Source of the DNA: Cinnamomum chago
Taxonomy: Eukaryota > Streptophyta > Magnoliopsida > Laurales > Lauraceae
Reading direction: 5' to 3'
Assembly: GCA_038049695.1 (NCBI GenBank)
Contig: CP142453.1
Coordinates: forward strand, 21,146,001 to 21,210,000
Length of the DNA stretch: 64,000 nucleotides
Part shown: in pieces, positions 45,545 through 56,000 of the stretch
Numbering within the stretch: the stretch's first letter is position 1
Layout of the letters: every line of letters begins with the position of its first letter
The notes under the pieces: generated by a model
The model's input: only the letters and a program-made list of their open reading frames with translations
Told to the model about the DNA's origin: nothing
The model's database searches: none
Program-made: the position numbers and the translations under genes

Positions 45545-48226
45545 ATGCTTTCTGAGAAACCCTCCTCCCTTGTCCTTTCCGCAATCCTTTCCCTTCTCCT
45601 CACAACGATCCAGATCGGATACACGTTGGGTCTCGCATCCGAACCTTCTAGAACATCTCTCTCCACCATCCGACTGAATGCCGCTTCAATCTCCGCTCCA
45701 GAAACCCTAGATCCGACCCGATTCGAGAAGATCGGGCTTGAACGCGTCCTGATCTCGACGAACTCGACGATTCCGAAGCGGAACGCTCTCTTCTCTGGGA
45801 ATTCGACGATCCGAAGCGGGAATCGGACATTCGAGCTTGGATTCTTCAGTGTCGATGGCAGATCGAGCTGGTACGTGGGGATCTGGTACGCAGCGGTCAC
45901 GATACGGACCTTTGTTTGGGTCGCGAACCGAAACGATCCGGTTCTCGACATCGGATCGGCGGCGGTTGAGCTGACGGACACCGGACGGCTGAGAATCGTC
46001 GGGGCGGGAAATCGGACGGTATGGGAGACGAGTAATGGAGAGAGGGCGGTGGAGGTGGAGCTCCTGGAGAGTGGAAATCTCGTCCTTCGGTCGGCAGAGG
46101 GGGAGATAGTCTGGCAGAGCTTCGACTCGCCGGCCGACACGTGGCTTCCCAGCATGCATGTCACGTGCGGCCGCACTACCATCACGTGCTGGCGGAGCTC
46201 GGCGGATCCGTCGCCGGGGAACTACGCTCTCCGCCTGCGGCCGCCGGAGTGCGGGCAGTTTGAGCTCGTGCACACGGGGACCGGGCGGTCGTACTGGTCG
46301 ACCGGGAACTGGAACGGAGAGGCGTTCGCCTACGTGCCGGAGATGACGGTTCCGTACATCTACTCGTTCCAGTTCGAGAAGCCTAACACGCCGGCGGCGT
46401 CGTTTGTCTACACGGAGAAGTACCCGACGGCGGTGTACGGGCAGCGGGCGCCGCTGACTCGGTTCGCCGTCGACAGCTCCGGCCTGCTGAAGCAGTTCAC
46501 CTGGTCGCCGCAGACGGAGAACTGGAACATGTTCTGGTCCCGGCCGGAGAACCCCTGCCACGTCTACGGCCTCTGCGGAAAGCTAGGGTTTTGCCGGGGC
46601 AGCGGCGTCGGTGTCAATATCGGAGTAGAGAGCTTGGCCCCGTGCAAGTGCCTCGACGGATTTCGGCCGGAGAATCTCTCCGCTTGGCGGTCCGGAGATT
46701 TCTCTGGTGGTTGCCGCCGCGCAGACAACAGTGAATGCAGCATTGATGACGGTTTCGTCAATGTCGGTCCGGTTGCCTTTGACGGAGATGTTGTTAGGGT
46801 GCCAGTCTCCGGTGGCAACGAGCAGAGGTTCTGCGAGGAATCTTGCTTGAAGAACTGCTCTTGTTTGGGTCTTAATTACGACCCCAAAACAGGTAATTGT
46901 AAGAATTTGTATGGAAATCCGCTGAATCTTTTGAATCAAACATCAAAGAGTACAGATCAAGAGGACTTTTATGTTAGGGTTGAGAAAGGAGGCTTGAGAA
47001 AGAAGAAGAAACCGAAAAATGCAGTTTTGATCGGTGCCACTTGCGGCGCAGCAGCGATAGTCTTAGCTTTCTTGGGCTTGTTGGGAATTTGGAAGAGAAG
47101 GAAGAGAAGAGGGAATGAAGAAGAAGAAGAGGGCATTTTTCCAGTGACCAATTTGAAGGTGTTTACTTACAAAGAGCTACAAGCTGCAACTGGGGGCTTC
47201 TCTGAGAAGCTAGGACATGGTGGTTTTGGAGCAGTTTTTAGAGGCCAGTTGTCAGATTCATCGCCGGTGGCAGTGAAACGGCTTGAACGGCCGGGCGGTG
47301 GAGAGAGGGAGTTCCGGGCGGAAGTTTGCACAATTGGAAACATCCAGCATGTCAATTTGGTGCGCCTGCGTGGATTTTGCTCTGAGAATTCACACCGGCT
47401 CCTGGTTTATGATTACATGGAGAACGGACCACTTAGTGTATTCTTGCGCCGGGATGGGCCAAGCCTGAGTTGGGATGTTAGGTTTCGGGTGGCGGTGGGG
47501 ACTGCGAGAGGGATTGCCTATTTGCATGAAGAATGCCGGAATTGTATCATTCACTGTGATATAAAACCGGAGAACATACTTCTGGATGGTGAATTTGCCC
47601 CAAAGGTATCAGATTTCGGACTGGCAAAGCTTGTTGGCCGCGATTTTAGTCGTGTAATGACCACCATGAGGGGAACTTGGGGTTATGTGGCCCCAGAGTG
47701 GATATCTGGTGTGGCCATCACTGCGAAGGCAGACGTGTATAGTTACGGGATGACATTGTTGGAGACCATAGGCGGGCGGAGGAATGTGGAGGCACAGGGG
47801 AGTGGGGAAGTGGGTGGGGCACAGGCAGGGGAGGATAAATGGTTCTTCCCACCATGGGCAGCTAAGCATATAATTGAAGGGAATGTGGCGAACGTGGTTG
47901 ACCCGCGGCTAGGTGGGGAGTACAATCAGGCAGAGGTGGAGCGGGCTGCGCTGGTGGCAGTTTGGTGTATACAGGATGAGGAGGGGGCGCGACCCACAAT
48001 GGGGGTGGTGGTGAAGATGCTGGAGGGCACTGTGGAAGTGGCCATCCCACCTGCGCCCCAGCTGCTGCAGGCGCTGGTTGCTGGCGACTCCTTCCCGAAA
48101 GGCGGCATTGTGTCCAACTCCAACCATCAATCTTCTTGGAGGAGTGGGGTATGCTCCTATGATGGCATGTCAGAAGTAGGGTCTCTTGGATCCTCAGTTG
48201 GCCGGAATCTGCCTCGGCCAAGCTGA
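45545..48226 (+). CDS. SD2-2: G-type lectin S-receptor-like Ser/Thr kinase, SD2-2/RLK4 type
   Basis: A plasma-membrane receptor kinase of 893 residues in one exon. Order of parts: signal peptide (about 1-31); mannose-type bulb lectin domain (about 70-205, with ELGFFS, YVGIWY, VWVANR and ESGNLVL); S-locus glycoprotein region (to about 335); EGF-like cysteines (338-370); PAN-like domain (about 390-477); a membrane segment (about 493-515) followed by a basic stop-transfer run; and a kinase domain (about 555-830). The kinase has GHGGFG at 557-562, Lys578 in VAVK, HCDIKPEN at 670-677 with catalytic Asp672, DFG at 690-692 and GTWGYVAPEW. Cysteine before Asp672 makes it a non-RD kinase, often linked to immune or stress signalling. 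All catalytic residues are present. The exon is visibly GC-rich compared with its flanks, which produces long antisense frames. The ligand is unknown. Position next to RHB1A supports the RLK4 assignment. Confidence 0.95.
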   Translation: MLSEKPSSLVLSAILSLLLTTIQIGYTLGLASEPSRTSLSTIRLNAASISAPETLDPTRFEKIGLERVLISTNSTIPKRNALFSGNSTIRSGNRTFELGFFSVDGRSSWYVGIWYAAVTIRTFVWVANRNDPVLDIGSAAVELTDTGRLRIVGAGNRTVWETSNGERAVEVELLESGNLVLRSAEGEIVWQSFDSPADTWLPSMHVTCGRTTITCWRSSADPSPGNYALRLRPPECGQFELVHTGTGRSYWSTGNWNGEAFAYVPEMTVPYIYSFQFEKPNTPAASFVYTEKYPTAVYGQRAPLTRFAVDSSGLLKQFTWSPQTENWNMFWSRPENPCHVYGLCGKLGFCRGSGVGVNIGVESLAPCKCLDGFRPENLSAWRSGDFSGGCRRADNSECSIDDGFVNVGPVAFDGDVVRVPVSGGNEQRFCEESCLKNCSCLGLNYDPKTGNCKNLYGNPLNLLNQTSKSTDQEDFYVRVEKGGLRKKKKPKNAVLIGATCGAAAIVLAFLGLLGIWKRRKRRGNEEEEEGIFPVTNLKVFTYKELQAATGGFSEKLGHGGFGAVFRGQLSDSSPVAVKRLERPGGGEREFRAEVCTIGNIQHVNLVRLRGFCSENSHRLLVYDYMENGPLSVFLRRDGPSLSWDVRFRVAVGTARGIAYLHEECRNCIIHCDIKPENILLDGEFAPKVSDFGLAKLVGRDFSRVMTTMRGTWGYVAPEWISGVAITAKADVYSYGMTLLETIGGRRNVEAQGSGEVGGAQAGEDKWFFPPWAAKHIIEGNVANVVDPRLGGEYNQAEVERAALVAVWCIQDEEGARPTMGVVVKMLEGTVEVAIPPAPQLLQALVAGDSFPKGGIVSNSNHQSSWRSGVCSYDGMSEVGSLGSSVGRNLPRPS

Positions 48227-48394
48227 ACTGAGAACTGAAAAGTATAGTGTATAGTGTTTCTTGCAGGGTAATCTGAGAGTTCCTGGGGCTGCTTTGACCT
48301 ACACTGGAATGGAATCACACTTGTTAGGCCTCTGCAAAAGGTTTGCTTCTCATCCCTGTGCTTGGTATATTATTCGTAATTTGAGGAAAACACA

Positions 48395-49808
48395 ACCGTA
48401 TTTCTCAAATTCCAAAGTTTAGCCCAGCATGTACATTTTTCATACACACGTTGTGGTACTTAGTCATTTGTTAACCCATCATCAATCACTTGATAATCCT
48501 TCGCCAATCAAGCCTTGAATGTGTTTACTTATTTCTTATAGTAATGAGGGTTGGTGGCAAGTGAAGTGGGTAAGATTAGGATGGATCCGGTTGCTGTTCT
48601 AGATGTAGTTCTTTGCCTTGTGAAAATTGAAAATGGGAAATGTCTTAAAGTTTGTAGAGTCCACTATTCCTATCATATACAAAAGAGAGCTGTAAGATTT
48701 AGCCAACCACGTATCATCACACTTACACAATGTTGATATCCATGTGCTATAAATTCATGGAATGGATGGTCAAAATAGAAGCTTCCATTTTATTTTTTGA
48801 CTTTTATTTTCGTAGCCTTAGGAGTCTTGGCAACATTAGTGATTTTTCCCCCTTTCTTTTGAATGAGTAAAGCTCAAAGCCCTCCCGGTGAGTCCAGTCG
48901 GCCTACAATCTCTTTCTCGTGTACTATTTTAAAAAAAGAAGTGGAGAACTTTGTGACAAGAAAGCATTAGTTAATTAGGATAGGACACAGACCATGTGTA
49001 TGTGATGATTTTGGGACATTTTAAAAAAGCTTGAAGTTTGAATTCTAGAGTCCAGTCCAGAACAATGGTTGATCATTGCTGTCTTAATATTGTTTTGGTA
49101 GTTTCTTATTATTATTTTGCTCAGTGGTCCATTTAGAGTTATGGAATTTGAGTGCATGATATGAAAGCTGAACTTGGAACTTGGAAAACATCTGTGCGAA
49201 AGGTTACACTGTTTTCTCACTTGGAAAAAGTAGGCCCTATTTGGCTGCTCCAATTCTGCATAGGATGTTGGAAAATTATGAAGCATATGAGGTTTGAAAT
49301 CCCAAGGCCTGGAGAAGGTGCTGAATGTGGATTCTCCAAGTGCAGGATGAACCGGAATCCAGTCCTGTAAATCCATCAGTGAGGACTACCTCTTAAACCC
49401 AAACATGTATTTCACTCCAATTGTGGTTGGGCCTTGTCTCTATTGATTACGCGAAACAAAATATTAGAATAGATAATTGTGTCATGAATCTTATGGTTGG
49501 TCCAAAGCTAATGGTGCGGAATTCAAGCCCATTGCCGTTACACATGAATGGGTTATAATTTAAGAGGCCGGTCTCATGATGGATCTATAGGGTAAGCAAT
49601 AAAGCATAAGAGAGATTGCCATGGGATGATCTGGCTTTGGTAGGTAATCAAGCCTGCATCCACTTGCCAGGGTCAAGCAGTTCAGTTGGGTCCTGATCCT
49701 TAGCACCAGAATTGCTTCTTTGGGGCTTCGCTTGGAGTTTTAAATGATATGTGGATGAAAAGGTCTCGTTGAAATGAGCTTTTTTCGTATGTAGTCACAA
49801 AAGATTTA
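48395..49808. repeat. Copy 1 of a duplicated segment (3' flank of the kinase gene)
   Basis: This segment aligns in the same order and orientation with about 61050-63490. Matching pairs include 48475/61125 (ATCAATCACTTGATAATCC against ATCAATTACTTGATTATCC), 48545/61728 (GAGGGTTGGTGG against AAGGGTTGGTGG), 48966/62106 (GCATTAGTTAATTAGGA in both), 49365/63025 (TAAATCCATCAGTGAGGACT against TAAGTCCATCAGGGCGGCT) and 49645/63352 (GGTAATCAAGCCTGCATCCA against AGTAATCAAGCCTGCATCCT). The two copies differ by many substitutions plus later transposon insertions. No gene lies inside. Confidence 0.85.
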
Positions 49809-49817
49809 TAGATGAAA

Positions 49818-50562
49818 GAGGTTTTTTTTTTTGTATATTCCCCCCCTAGGCTTTATAGAATTTATAAATAGGCCTCTTTGGTTTCGGTATTTATTTATAT
49901 GTCCACCAACTTTTTCAATTTAATACCTTCCATATACCAAATTTACTAGTCATAGCAACTACCAAAAGATTTGTGTTGATTTTTTTTTATTTTATAAAAA
50001 TGACAAACTTTGCCCTTTAAGTTAAATTAAAAAAAAATATAAGTATGACATTATTTATAAAAATACCATTATTTTATTCCAAGTCCCAATAATTTCTTTT
50101 AAATTCTCCTATGCACATGACACCTAATCATGTGTTTGAGACTTTCATTAATCTCTAATTGGGGGTTATGCATGGATTGGGTCAATTATAATCAATTATA
50201 AGTACGAGTATAGATTTTCTTTGTGATCGATTTAGATTTGATGAAATGAGTCCCGTATTGATAAAAATGAATTTATGTAGGGCTACTCTCTCTCACTGAA
50301 TGTACTATAACAATTATTAATATCAAAAGATTTAAAGAAAAACAAATTCAAGCTTTTGAAAATATGCATATATGAATAAAGAGACTAGCAAAAATGTCAT
50401 TTTACTTTAAAGAACTTATGATGATGGTAAGGCTACTAATTAATTTTGGGAAATGAAAGGTATTAAAATGAGAGGGAAGCGGGGTATATACAAATATTGA
50501 AACCATAGGGCCCTAGTTATAAATCTTATAAACCTTAGGGGAGTATATACAAAAGAACACTC
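49818..50562. mobile_element. Non-autonomous Mutator-like element with 9-bp target duplication
   Basis: TAGATGAAA flanks both ends (49809-49817 and 50563-50571), the length typical of Mutator. The ends are inverted: left GAG plus a T run then TTGTATATTCCCCCCCTAGG, right complement GAGTGTTCTTTTGTATATAC then TCCCCTAAGG. Similarity continues inward for about 100 bp. There is no coding capacity. The paralogous site near 63490 lacks it. Confidence 0.85.
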
Positions 50563-50571
50563 TAGATGAAA

Positions 50572-53001
50572 ACTACCATATCGTGTACGAGAAGGAATCA
50601 GGATCATCTAAGGATCCCGCTACCCTCGTTTGACCGTGAGTGAACGAATCATGGTCAACCACGACACTGTAGGCAACTCTTGTTTGGATGTATGCTAAGC
50701 TGCCCGCGTGCATGGCAGACTGTTCGTGGTGATGTGGTAAATCTTGATTGGTCCACTTACGGTCACCATAGGGAAATCCTCATAGGATCCGGACTCGTAC
50801 AAGATGAGGATTCGGACTCGTACAAGAAGCATGTACTAGTGAGATTGAAGGGCGTTCCCTGTTGACCAATCCCTTCGTAAAATAAGAAACGTACTCATTG
50901 GATATTTAATTTTTTGGAAACCGCCGAGCACTTCCAGAATGATCAAGCCTGTGCGGCTTAAGATGAATCTAATCCCATAAACACCCATTAAAAGAAACTC
51001 TTGTGAATTAGATCGGGTCCATATCTGATGCTGATGCAGTCCGTGTTGTTTCTCTCCAATTGGTCATGCAGAATTTGGAGCAATCCGTTTATTTAATGGC
51101 TAAAACTTGATGACACCCTCAAAATGAAATCACGTTGATGGACGGTTGTCATCTTTTACATGGGAGGTTTTTCAAACCCCTATCCAAGATTGCCATGAAT
51201 CCAAATGGACCCTACTGTCTGTATCCAAGTAACTCCTGAGTTCATGCCTAATATTAAGAATGGGCTCCATGAATTAATAAAATATAAAAATGGTCACCAA
51301 GTTTTTGTGGTGACTTTTAGACTCTTCTTTTTTTATTAGTAGGGATTTCATCTGTAAAGCTTCCCTAAGACTCTACATTCACCTGTAAACGGGTTGAAGT
51401 TTAACAATTTCACATAAGAGTTGTTTTAGGGCTGTGTGATATCATACATATTGGACTGTACAATATCCTACTTTCATAGGATATCATACATTTGTTGTAT
51501 GACAAGCTATGCAGAAAATACTTAAACTTTGACTGATTAGGAGTAAATTTTAGATCTAAGGGCAGCTGTATGGTCAAAATTCATTATTATTATTATAACC
51601 TTAACAATGTTGTCATTAACATCCAAACACCATCAACACTCACCCCATTATTCTCCACACGAAGCTGTTTTAGGGCAGCGTGATATCAGACTATGCAGCA
51701 CCCTACATCCATAGGATGTCACCCTTGTTTTACCAATTACTCTATGGAAAATACTTAACTTCAACTGTTTTGCACGTCTTAAGGACAGCGGGCCAGTCAA
51801 AATCCCTTTTTTAATTATTTATTTACCCCAGCAAGGCTGTCATTAACATCCAAACACCATCAATAACTACCCATTTTTCTCCTCCTATGAGGCCATTACA
51901 TTCATCTTTTGTAGTGCACTCATTTTGTGCTGGTCTTCCATCACCTTTAAGCCCCACCTTGACTTCACTGTTAGGTAAGGCGCCCAAAGTTGGGCTTTGA
52001 CGACCACTTTCATAGCCACAATGTTCCAACTTTTGATGTATGTTGCCATGTTGGATCATCACATCCTGGGAATGGGATCCCAAGGACACTGCCCCTTCCA
52101 TCTGCTCTCTTTTGAACTGGTTTTCTAATAGATTTTGGTGAGAAGATCTACTCTCTGACAGATTCTCCTAAGATGGTCTGATCATTATTATGAGAGTTTC
52201 TGAAAGTTTTATATGATCTTATAGCACCAAGAGGTGGCTAGGTGACACCATCCATCCTGTTAGAAGCTAAATTTGTGGGCCAGTTTTCATCTCTGCCATT
52301 GTTTTTTCTTTGATTACTGTTCTTTCTCCCTTTAAATCATATCTGAGAAGTACATATTTTTGCTTTTAATAGCATCCATGCATCATCTCAAACATGTAAT
52401 AAGATTACAATTTACAAGTCTTCTCACTCATCTTTTATTGAGATATGAGTGCAGATATAGTTCAAGCAATTGAGAAGGGCTTCTATCCATCACACACCCC
52501 GTAATGGTTGCATGGGTCAGACCAGGACTGACCTAGTTGCTACTGGGCCTAGTAAGACTAGCTGTTGTGCGCTGAGAGTCTTGACTTGGCTTACAGTTCC
52601 TAGACATTGGGCTAAAGTTCAGTTCTTTACTAGTGTTTGGTCCAACTCATTTTTCCGTTCTGATCGCGCGGGAATTGATTATCATCTTAAGGATATGATC
52701 TACGACTCAGATGATCCATCTCAACTGTCTAAGTTATTAAATCTAGCAAGGAATAATAAGAAAAACAAATAGATTTCAACAGAAACGACTGACCCATCAT
52801 ATATTATATAATGTCAACACCACCATTAGAGCCTTATTCTATCCATATGAGGTTGGCTCGTCTACAATCTTAAAATGACAAACAGAGAAAGAACTAGGTA
52901 ACATTGAAGTAGGAAAGTCCATCATATCTTCAATACAATAGTGTCACCATATTATTAAAGCCTCATCTCATCTAACTAGAGTTGGGACTGTCCACCCTCT
53001 T
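50572..53001. other. Region between kinase flank and dioxygenase, with internal repeat
   Basis: A diverged tandem pair of about 240 bp lies at 51425-51660 and 51665-51895; both contain TTTTAGGGC...GTGTGATATCA and end CATTAACATCCAAACACCATCAA. The second also resembles 63735-63870, extending the large duplication. A 100-residue frame at 52470-52772 is listed separately. The dioxygenase 3'UTR should occupy the right end. Confidence 0.5.
52470..52772 (+). CDS. Unidentified 100-residue open frame
   Basis: I do not recognise this frame. Its C-terminal half (from QFFTSVWSNSFFR to NLARNNKKNK) has a fairly protein-like composition, with a mixed charged helix at the end. There is no credible promoter and no splice context, and a second short frame (19 residues) overlaps its start. 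It could be a fragment of a captured or decayed gene, or chance. Confidence 0.2.
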   Translation: MRRASIHHTPRNGCMGQTRTDLVATGPSKTSCCALRVLTWLTVPRHWAKVQFFTSVWSNSFFRSDRAGIDYHLKDMIYDSDDPSQLSKLLNLARNNKKNK

Positions 53002-56000
53002 CTATTCATTTTCTAATTTCCCAAACTGGGTGTGGGTTTTTCCTTCCAATCTTTTCTCCAGATAGTTCCTAAAGTAATCTCCGTACTTGATTTTTTTGTA
53101 AACCCGGAGTTGTTCGCAATCCACCATCTGGTCCAGTGGCTCAATGTATGCATCCATGGCTGGTTCGATAAAAGAAGCTACAGAAATTCTTGGCTTATGC
53201 TTATTTGTCACTACTCTGTGTTCAATGCTTTTGTATTTGCCATTGCTCCACATCTGTAAAAACCAAGTAAAAGTTTAGAAAAGGCTACAATTCTTTCATT
53301 GTGGCCCATTGTATTTGTTGTACACCCCATCCACCCCCCCACCATCAAGAAATTCTATGAATGTTTGTATGGAAGGACACTTGGAGTTTTAGGAAACTTG
53401 TAGGCAGAGACATAATATATCCTTCATTTCTCTCTCTCTCTCTCTCTCGCTAGTAATGTAGTTTCAAATGTGGTTATCCTTGTGTAGATAAAATATCATG
53501 TATTTAATGCATTAATTGCTATACCTTATATGATAGCAAATTAGGATAATGTTAGGGCCTCTTTGTTTGCATGGAATTATAGAATTCATGGTAAAATTGG
53601 TTCTGAGAAGCAAATATTAAAAACTCGAGAGTGGTGAAAGATGTAGGGTGGATATGTGGATGTGATGCTTAGGATTTGATTTATTAAGGTGATGGCTGGG
53701 TAATCATTTTCCAACGAAGGGGTGACTGTTTGAAGGCCATTTATGGATCTTCACCTTTATTTCTTTAATTTTTAGGCACTTTGATAAGAATAGGAATTCA
53801 AGTCTATGCAAAGACATGGTACATTAGTTTATCCAGAATTGACATGGTTTTATGCCAAGTTGTATGCCATGTAACTATGTGATTTTCTCGTGGGAAAATG
53901 CAAAATGTAGGAAATTTGTAAGTTTCACTCTATGGGGATCAAATAGTTGTTTGATTGGTATTGAATTCCAAAGTTTCCTATCAAAAGGGGTTAAAATTGA
54001 AAGAGTATAGAAGAAGATCTACAAATGACCATCAAATAGGCTCTCCCTTTCATAGGAAATGATTACCCAGGAATCACCTAATGAATCAAATCTTAGGAAA
54101 ATGAGGGTCCCACCTACATCCCGGGCTTATGCCCTCGAGTCCTCACTACTTCATTATTCCCTCAATAAAGCCAACATTACTATAACGTACAATTTTCTCC
54201 CATAGGATTCTACACAAATGGTGGTGTGGGATCTTCAATCCCCATCGTCCACTAAACTAGACCCCCTTTGAATTAAAGGTGCCTACCAAATTTCACACAT
54301 GTGATCGTGGACACTTGAAGGAGAAAATTGCCCTATCATGAATTCCTAGGAATTAAACATACAGCTGGCAAACAGAGTATAAACTTAGCCAACTTGAATC
54401 AACTTTGTTGTTTGATGAAAAATTGTAATTTTTTTTTTTGAAATCTGACCTCTTTTGCAAAGAGAGAGAGAAAAAATTCCATTGGAAAGAGAGTGATATA
54501 GACATAATACCTCAATACAGTCTCCTATATTCACAAGCAGAGCATTTGGCATTGGAGTAATAGGAACCCATCCACCATCATGTCGAATTTGGAGGCCTGT
54601 GACTTCATCTTGCAAAAGTATAGTTATGGAGTTGGAGTCTGAATGTGGGCTCAGACCCAGTACTAGATCAGGCCTAGGACATATTGGGTAATAGTTATTG
54701 CGAATAATTTGCATTAACTCTCCATGTAATTCTTCTAGAGATGACTTGTCCATCTTCATCATCAAAGATATATTTCCAAGGAGTTCCTTTCCAACCCTGT
54801 TTACTTCAGCTGAGTATTGTTCAATAACATCTCTGCAAAAGGGATGAAGCTAAATCATTGACCCAAAAAAGATCCAGTATATGTACTATAAATTACATTA
54901 TACAATATAATGTTCTTGAATATTTTCCTTTGTGTTTGAATCCCCTTTCCACCAAGGGACTTGGGAACCACTACACATTAGAGGGCTTTTCTTTTCACCA
55001 AGCTTAATTGTCCTTCTAGATATTAGAAGGATTTCTGGTCTAGCCATAAAAAGAAAAAACGAATCAGGCGCATCAGCTGTTTCCAGCTATCTAATTTAAG
55101 TCCATAGAATGAAAGAAGTCTAAGTGGAGGGCAAAGTTCCTTTTGTCTGCCCATTTCATGGCTTAAAATTAGACAACATCATGTGATTGAAATCTAACCT
55201 TTTTTAATGTTCACCAAAATTTACTTCACTCTAAGTTATGCTATCATTACATTGGTAATGTCTTGATGTAACACATATGAATGACTTTTCTTTCTATTAT
55301 TTTAGATGTTATCAATAGTGGATGTAACTCCAGTTGTGGTGAAATTTTTGTTACTGATAAACCAAGGTGAGATAGTTATTACATGGCGAGCCAATCATTT
55401 CTCCAACGACACACTTCATCTCTCTCTCTCTCCAACAATTTCTCTACTCACCCTTACTTTATTTGTATCTATTCCTATCTCATCTCTTGTAAGCTGTAAC
55501 CATCTCCATCTTGTCTCTTCTAAATTCTATATAAATACTTGTGTCCTTGTCATGAACAAATCTAGTCAATATATACGAAGATTGCTTTATCTTTTTGCAC
55601 TCTGCATCGCACCCTCAACATGGATTTCGAAGTTGAGCTCTCTACTGGAATTAGTTTCGAGAACTTTATATGGCCCCTCCATGGGAAGACCCAGGATCAT
55701 ATTTTACAGGTCATAAGCATTTTTCTATGACTGATGAAAGTTGTGTAAACCAAGTAAAGCTTACCTGAACTCAGGTGGAGTTGTTGGCCAAGCATTTAGA
55801 TTTCTATGCTTGAAAGGATATACCGAGAATCCCAGAAGATCTCCCCACTCCAGTTTCTGGTCTTCAGATACAACAAAATGCCCATATCCTTGCATGTCAT
55901 GTAATTCCATGGAATACTTCTGTTTCTCTTCTAATGGAAGTTTGAAGAAGTCAGCTATGGCAGCCTTTGTCTTTTGTATTAAATCATCCGCTAGGCCATG

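Noticed and set aside
45418..46561. Antisense open frames of 255 and 284 residues over the receptor kinase
   Set aside because: They mirror the GC-rich sense codons, are arginine/proline-rich without any domain, and overlap a complete, well-conserved kinase gene.
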